Source: CAYTLQ01 sp964438715
GTDB taxonomy: Bacteria > Bacteroidota > Ignavibacteria > Ignavibacteriales > Ignavibacteriaceae
Assembly: GCA_964438715.1 (NCBI GenBank)
Contig: CAYTLQ010000146.1
Location: 1 to 10,647, forward strand
Direction of reading: 5' to 3'
DNA: 10,647 bases
Made by a program: the position numbers and the translations under genes. Below, piece after piece: positions 7,296 through 10,647 of the stretch. Under the pieces are notes generated by a model, which saw only the letters and a list, made by a program, of their open reading frames with translations, did not search any database and was not told the DNA's origin. The first letter of the stretch is position 1. Every line of letters begins with the position of its first letter.

Positions 7296-9884
7296 TTAAA
7301 CCAGATATTTAGAAACAATATTTTCAAAGTCCGAAAGCGCCTTATCTATTCCCGCAACATCTTTGGCTCCGGCTGTTGCAAGATGCGGTTTTCCTCCACC
7401 ACCGCCGCCAAGTAGTTTCGCCACATCGCCGACAATCTTTCCCGCATTCAACGATTTTTCTTTTATCAGTCCATCGGAAACAACACATACAAGGCCTACT
7501 TTCCCATCAACTTCCGAGACTAATAAACCGACACCATCTTTCATTCTGTTACGCAATTCATCACCGAACGCTTTCATTTCATCCATATTGGCGGCATCCA
7601 CTTTACCGGAATAAAGATTAATATTGCCATGTTTAGCCGGTGCAGTCGCTATTTCCTTAAGTTTCTCAAGTTTTTGTTTTAATCTGAACTCCGAAAGTTC
7701 CTTTTCCAGCTTTTTCTTTTGCTCTGCAAGTTCACGCAATTTTTCATCCGCCTGATGCAATTTCTCCGTCTGCTGATTAAGGTATCTCTCTACACCTGCA
7801 CCTGTTACCGCCTCAATTCTCCTTACTCCACTGCTTATCGAGGCTTCACTGATGATTTTCAGCAACCCAATTTGCGATGAATTTTTAACATGGGTACCTC
7901 CGCAGAATTCCATAGTAAAGTTACCGAACTGAACTACATTTACATAATCACCATACTTATCACCAAAAAACATAAGAGCGCCCATTTTCTTCGCTTCTTC
8001 AAATGGCAGGTTTCTATGATGATACACCGGATGATTTTTCCGCAACTCCTCATTAACAAGCGCTTCAATATCTCGAATTTCTTCAGTCGTCAATTTTGCA
8101 AAGTGTGCAAAATCAAACCGTAAATGATCCGGTCCCACATAAGACCCCGACTGATGTACATGATTACCAAGAATTTTACGGAGTGCTGCATGCAAAAAAT
8201 GAGTGGCTGAATGATTGCGCATGATATCCCAACGACGCTTTGTATCTACTTTTGCAAGCACCTCTAAACCAACACCAAGTGAAATTTCCGATTCATTTTT
8301 CACAACATGGACAGTTGCATCTTGTACCTTCATTACATCAACTACATCAAGCGAAGCCTCGGAAATTGCGAGAACCCCTGTATCATCAATCTGACCACCT
8401 GCCTCCACATAAAAAGGAGATCGATCTAATACTACGAGATCAGTATTTCCATCTTTTTTCAAAGCGGTTATTTTTGCTTCACTTGCAAGATCATCATAGC
8501 CGGTAAATTCCGTTTTATTTACAGCAGAACCGGTAAAACCGGCAAGATCGGTAACAATAATATTTGTTGAAGAGAATTTTTCTTTTGTGGCTTCCCTTGC
8601 TCTTTCCTTCTGGGCTTTCATAAGATCCTCGAAACCCGCTACATCTACTTCAAATCCTATTTCACGGGCCATTACCTGAGTAAGATCTACCGGAAAGCCG
8701 TAAGTATCATACAGTTTGAAAACATGCTCCCCGTGTATGGTTTTTTCATTTCTGGTTTTTAATTCAGCAACTATCGTTTCAAAAAGCTCTATTCCACGGT
8801 CAAGGGTACGGTTGAAACTTTCCTCTTCGGCGTAAATTATTTTCTTCACAAAAGCGCTTTTCTCAACAATTTCGGGAAACACATTTCCCATACTCTCTGT
8901 AAGTACATCGACCAATTTATAGAGAAACGGTTCCTTTAAATTCAGCTTTCTACCGTAACGGGAGGCGCGTCGAAGAATTCTCCGGAGAACATATCCGCGA
9001 CCATCATTTGCCGGCACTGCCCCATCAGCAATTGCAAAAGTCAATGTTCGTATATGATCGGCAATAACCCTCATCGGAATTTTATCTTCTTCCTTTTCGT
9101 ATGCTATTCCCGAAAGAGATGATACGGCATTAATAAGCGGCATAAAGACATCTGTATCATAATTCGAACTCTTACCCTGTAATACTGCACAAACACGCTC
9201 AAAGCCCATTCCGGTATCAACATGTTTTGCCGGTAGTTCATTCAATTTTCCTGTTTCATCCCTGTTATATTGGATAAATACAAGATTCCATATTTCAATA
9301 CATTGCGGAGTACCGGCATTTACCCATTTCGGATTGTCATAATCGTCTGAAATATTTATATGAATTTCAGAACATGGACCGCAGGGCCCGGTTTCACCCA
9401 TCTCCCAAAAATTATCTTTTTCATCAAACCTCAGTATGTGTGCCGGATTTATATCTGTTTTACTCTTCCATAATTCAAATGCTTCATCATCTGTACGAAA
9501 CACTGTTGCCCACAGTCGTTCTTTCGGAAGTTTCCACACCTTGGTAAGCAGTTCCCATGCCCACTCAATTGCCTCAGCTTTGTAATAGTTCCCAAACGAC
9601 CAGTTACCTAACATTTCAAAAAATGTATGATGATAGGTATCGTGCCCTACTTCTTCAAGATCATTATGCTTTCCGCTCACACGAATGCATTTCTGTGTAT
9701 CCGCTGCACGATTATAATCCCGTTTACCTGTTCCCAGAAAAACATCCTTAAACTGGTTCATTCCTGCATTAGTAAAAAGCAATGTCGGGTCATCGTATGG
9801 AACAACGGGAGCGCTTCGAACAATTGTATGTTCTTTGCTCTTAAAAAAATCTAAAAACTGCTGTCGTATTTCTCCTGATGTCAT
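7296..9884 (-). CDS. alaS: Alanyl-tRNA synthetase
   Basis: This is a cytosolic class II synthetase that charges tRNA-Ala and clears mischarged Ser or Gly. It is 862 residues, slightly shorter than the usual 870-880 but complete. The class II core shows 'PTLLFTNAGMNQFKDVFLG' (33-51), 'FFEMLGNWSFGNYYK' (88-102), 'GETGPCGPCSEI' (163-174), 'DTGMGFERV' (223-231) and the motif 3 region 'GRGYVLRRILRR' (295-306). The editing domain keeps all four zinc ligands: H558 and H562 in 'NHSATH', C661 and H665 in 'CGGTH'. A coiled coil (about 700-745) leads to the C-terminal DHHA1 domain with its glycine-rich loop 'LLGGGGGGKPHLATAGAKD' (824-842). The ATG at 9884 is preceded by AGGA five bases upstream. It stands alone: a terminator follows it and a non-coding repeat field precedes it. 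Confidence 0.99.
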   Translation of the reverse strand: MTSGEIRQQFLDFFKSKEHTIVRSAPVVPYDDPTLLFTNAGMNQFKDVFLGTGKRDYNRAADTQKCIRVSGKHNDLEEVGHDTYHHTFFEMLGNWSFGNYYKAEAIEWAWELLTKVWKLPKERLWATVFRTDDEAFELWKSKTDINPAHILRFDEKDNFWEMGETGPCGPCSEIHINISDDYDNPKWVNAGTPQCIEIWNLVFIQYNRDETGKLNELPAKHVDTGMGFERVCAVLQGKSSNYDTDVFMPLINAVSSLSGIAYEKEEDKIPMRVIADHIRTLTFAIADGAVPANDGRGYVLRRILRRASRYGRKLNLKEPFLYKLVDVLTESMGNVFPEIVEKSAFVKKIIYAEEESFNRTLDRGIELFETIVAELKTRNEKTIHGEHVFKLYDTYGFPVDLTQVMAREIGFEVDVAGFEDLMKAQKERAREATKEKFSSTNIIVTDLAGFTGSAVNKTEFTGYDDLASEAKITALKKDGNTDLVVLDRSPFYVEAGGQIDDTGVLAISEASLDVVDVMKVQDATVHVVKNESEISLGVGLEVLAKVDTKRRWDIMRNHSATHFLHAALRKILGNHVHQSGSYVGPDHLRFDFAHFAKLTTEEIRDIEALVNEELRKNHPVYHHRNLPFEEAKKMGALMFFGDKYGDYVNVVQFGNFTMEFCGGTHVKNSSQIGLLKIISEASISSGVRRIEAVTGAGVERYLNQQTEKLHQADEKLRELAEQKKKLEKELSEFRLKQKLEKLKEIATAPAKHGNINLYSGKVDAANMDEMKAFGDELRNRMKDGVGLLVSEVDGKVGLVCVVSDGLIKEKSLNAGKIVGDVAKLLGGGGGGKPHLATAGAKDVAGIDKALSDFENIVSKYLV

Positions 9885-10001
9885 TTTTTCCTGAATTTTT
9901 CTAATATAATTTTACAAGATACTCAATTCTCCATTTTTTAAGAAGTAGCCGGAGTAGCCGCGTGTACGACATTTCTGAAATAGATTACAAAAGCAAAGTC
10001 C

Positions 10002-10137
10002 ATCCGTTAGCCAACGGATTTTCCATCCGTTAGTGAACGGATTTAACAATCCGGAGGATGTCCCATCCGTTAACCAACGGATCTTCGATCCAGAGGATGT
10101 TCCATTCAGAGGATGTCCCATCCGTTAACCAACAGAT
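10002..10137. repeat. Cluster of short palindromes with ATCCGTT / AACGGAT arms
   Basis: Four copies of an 18-bp near-palindrome of the type ATCCGTTAACCAACGGAT lie at 10002-10019, 10025-10042, 10065-10082 and 10120-10137. Between and after them is a second small inverted motif, ATCCAGAGGAT or ATCCGGAGGAT. The two share ATCC...GGAT arms, so the stretch could fold into a row of alternating hairpins. The bases between alaS and this cluster (9885-10001) show only a short doubled AGTAGCCGG-like motif at about 9944-9960 and no gene. The frames open through the cluster are repeat translations, not a gene. Confidence 0.8.
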
Positions 10138-10174
10138 TTTCAATCCAGAGGATTTTAAATTTTATCATACACCC

Positions 10175-10624
10175 AACCCTGACAGGGTGATATAATATTG
10201 GCATTGTCCGTTAGTCCGTTAGCTAACGGACCAACGGATCTTCTGACGAAATTGAACTTTGATAACAACTCAATTATTTAATTATGTCATCCCCTCAGGA
10301 TTTTTATTTGGTGTTGCGTATATCTGCGCTATAAATATTACATCCACTCGGGATTGGTATTTGATGCTTGGCATACACCAGTTATATAATTTGTTGTCTT
10401 ATCTCCGGATTGACTTTTTAGAACGAACAAATGTTTCTGTGTCATTAAACCCGAGGGGTTGAAATTATTATAGAATTTTCTTTAAATCCCCAATTAAAGA
10501 CATGAAAGGGTAATATATTTGTGGCATCGTCCGTTAGTCCGTTAGCTAACGGACCAACGGATCTTCTGACGAAATTGAACTTTGATAACAACTCAATTAT
10601 TTAATTATGTCATCCCCTCAGGAT
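10175..10624. repeat. Dispersed short motif with a CCC-GA-GGG core, both orientations
   Basis: A palindromic core followed by an RTG plus AT-rich tail recurs: plus strand at 10175-10199 (CCCTGACAGGGTGATATAAT) and 10447-10470 (CCCGAGGGGTTGAAATTATT); minus strand at 10280-10301 (TCCTGAGGGGATGACATAAT), 10334-10355 (TCCCGAGTGGATGTAATATT) and, within the duplicated block, 10603-10624. The tail keeps the same side relative to the core, so the motif is directional. It looks like a small REP-like family; I do not recognise a named element. Confidence 0.6.
10200..10324. repeat. 125-bp direct repeat, copy 1
   Basis: Identical to 10523-10647 except for one base (T at 10205, C at 10528). It begins with GGCAT and a 32-bp imperfect palindrome (10207-10238) whose centre TCCGTTAGCTAACGGA (10215-10230) is perfect. 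It shares CCAACGGATCTTC with the cluster to the left (10074-10086 and 10231-10243). Weaker similarity extends a little upstream (AGGGT, AT-rich, GGCAT). Confidence 0.92.
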
Positions 10625-10647
10625 TTTTATTTGGTGTTGCGTATATC
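10523..10647. repeat. 125-bp direct repeat, copy 2 (cut by the window end)
   Basis: The second copy lies 323 bp from the first and runs into the window edge with no loss of identity, so the true repeat may be longer and could be a tandem array with a 323-bp unit. The palindrome is at 10530-10561. The 198 bp between the copies (10325-10522) hold two of the CCC-GA-GGG motifs and no convincing gene. Confidence 0.9.

Noticed and set aside
7363..9854. Several plus-strand frames of 64-88 residues opposite alaS
   Set aside because: Shadows of the alaS coding sequence with low-complexity or unlikely composition (for example a run of Pro opposite the glycine-rich loop).
9912..10121. 69-residue minus-strand frame upstream of alaS
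   Set aside because: Most of it is translation of the palindromic repeats ('KIRWLTDG' twice); no ribosome site or known family.
10259..10462. 67-residue plus-strand frame in the right-end repeat region
   Set aside because: It lies across the 125-bp direct repeat and two short repeat motifs, and has no family resemblance or ribosome site.

Overview
The window most likely comes from a bacterium of the Bacteroidota/Ignavibacteriota side of the FCB group, with Ignavibacteriota as the best guess. The evidence is a type IX secretion (T9SS) sorting tail with the 'QNYPNPFNPST' style of opening, three exported proteins whose signal peptides all end in Ala with Gln just after the predicted cut, and a likely promoter of the TTTG / TAnnTTTG type. 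All four protein genes lie on the minus strand and read right to left.

Layout. Positions 1-92 are unassigned. Positions 93-522 hold a small CRISPR array of seven 30-bp repeats and six 36-37-bp spacers. Its repeat ends in ATTGAAAT, as in many type I-B/III arrays. Repeats are decayed at both ends and no cas gene is in view. Positions 523-711 hold two ~74-bp direct repeats built from inverted arms, interleaved with weak CRISPR-repeat-like segments at a regular 57-58-bp pitch. Positions 716-3215 are a two-gene overlapping operon of exported amidohydrolase paralogs (COG1228, imidazolonepropionase-like). The first has a recognisable metal site; the second has lost essentially every metal ligand and looks like a pseudoenzyme. 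A terminator at 3321-3359 separates them from a 1233-residue T9SS-exported modular protein (3381-7082) with an N-terminal DOMON/CBM9-like region, four Ig-like repeats, a doubled GWNL module and a C-terminal sorting domain. A perfect-stem terminator at 7212-7240 follows alaS (7296-9884), a complete alanyl-tRNA synthetase. Positions 9885-10647 are non-coding and repeat-rich: a cluster of ATCCGTT/AACGGAT palindromes, a 125-bp near-identical direct repeat at a 323-bp distance, and scattered copies of a short CCC-GA-GGG motif in both orientations.

The genes do not form one pathway. alaS is housekeeping. The amidohydrolase pair and the T9SS protein are separate exported functions with their own transcription signals. 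I do not see a clear new defence or mobile system. The best leads are the active/inactive amidohydrolase pair, the structured decay zone beside the CRISPR array, and the palindromic repeat field at the right end.
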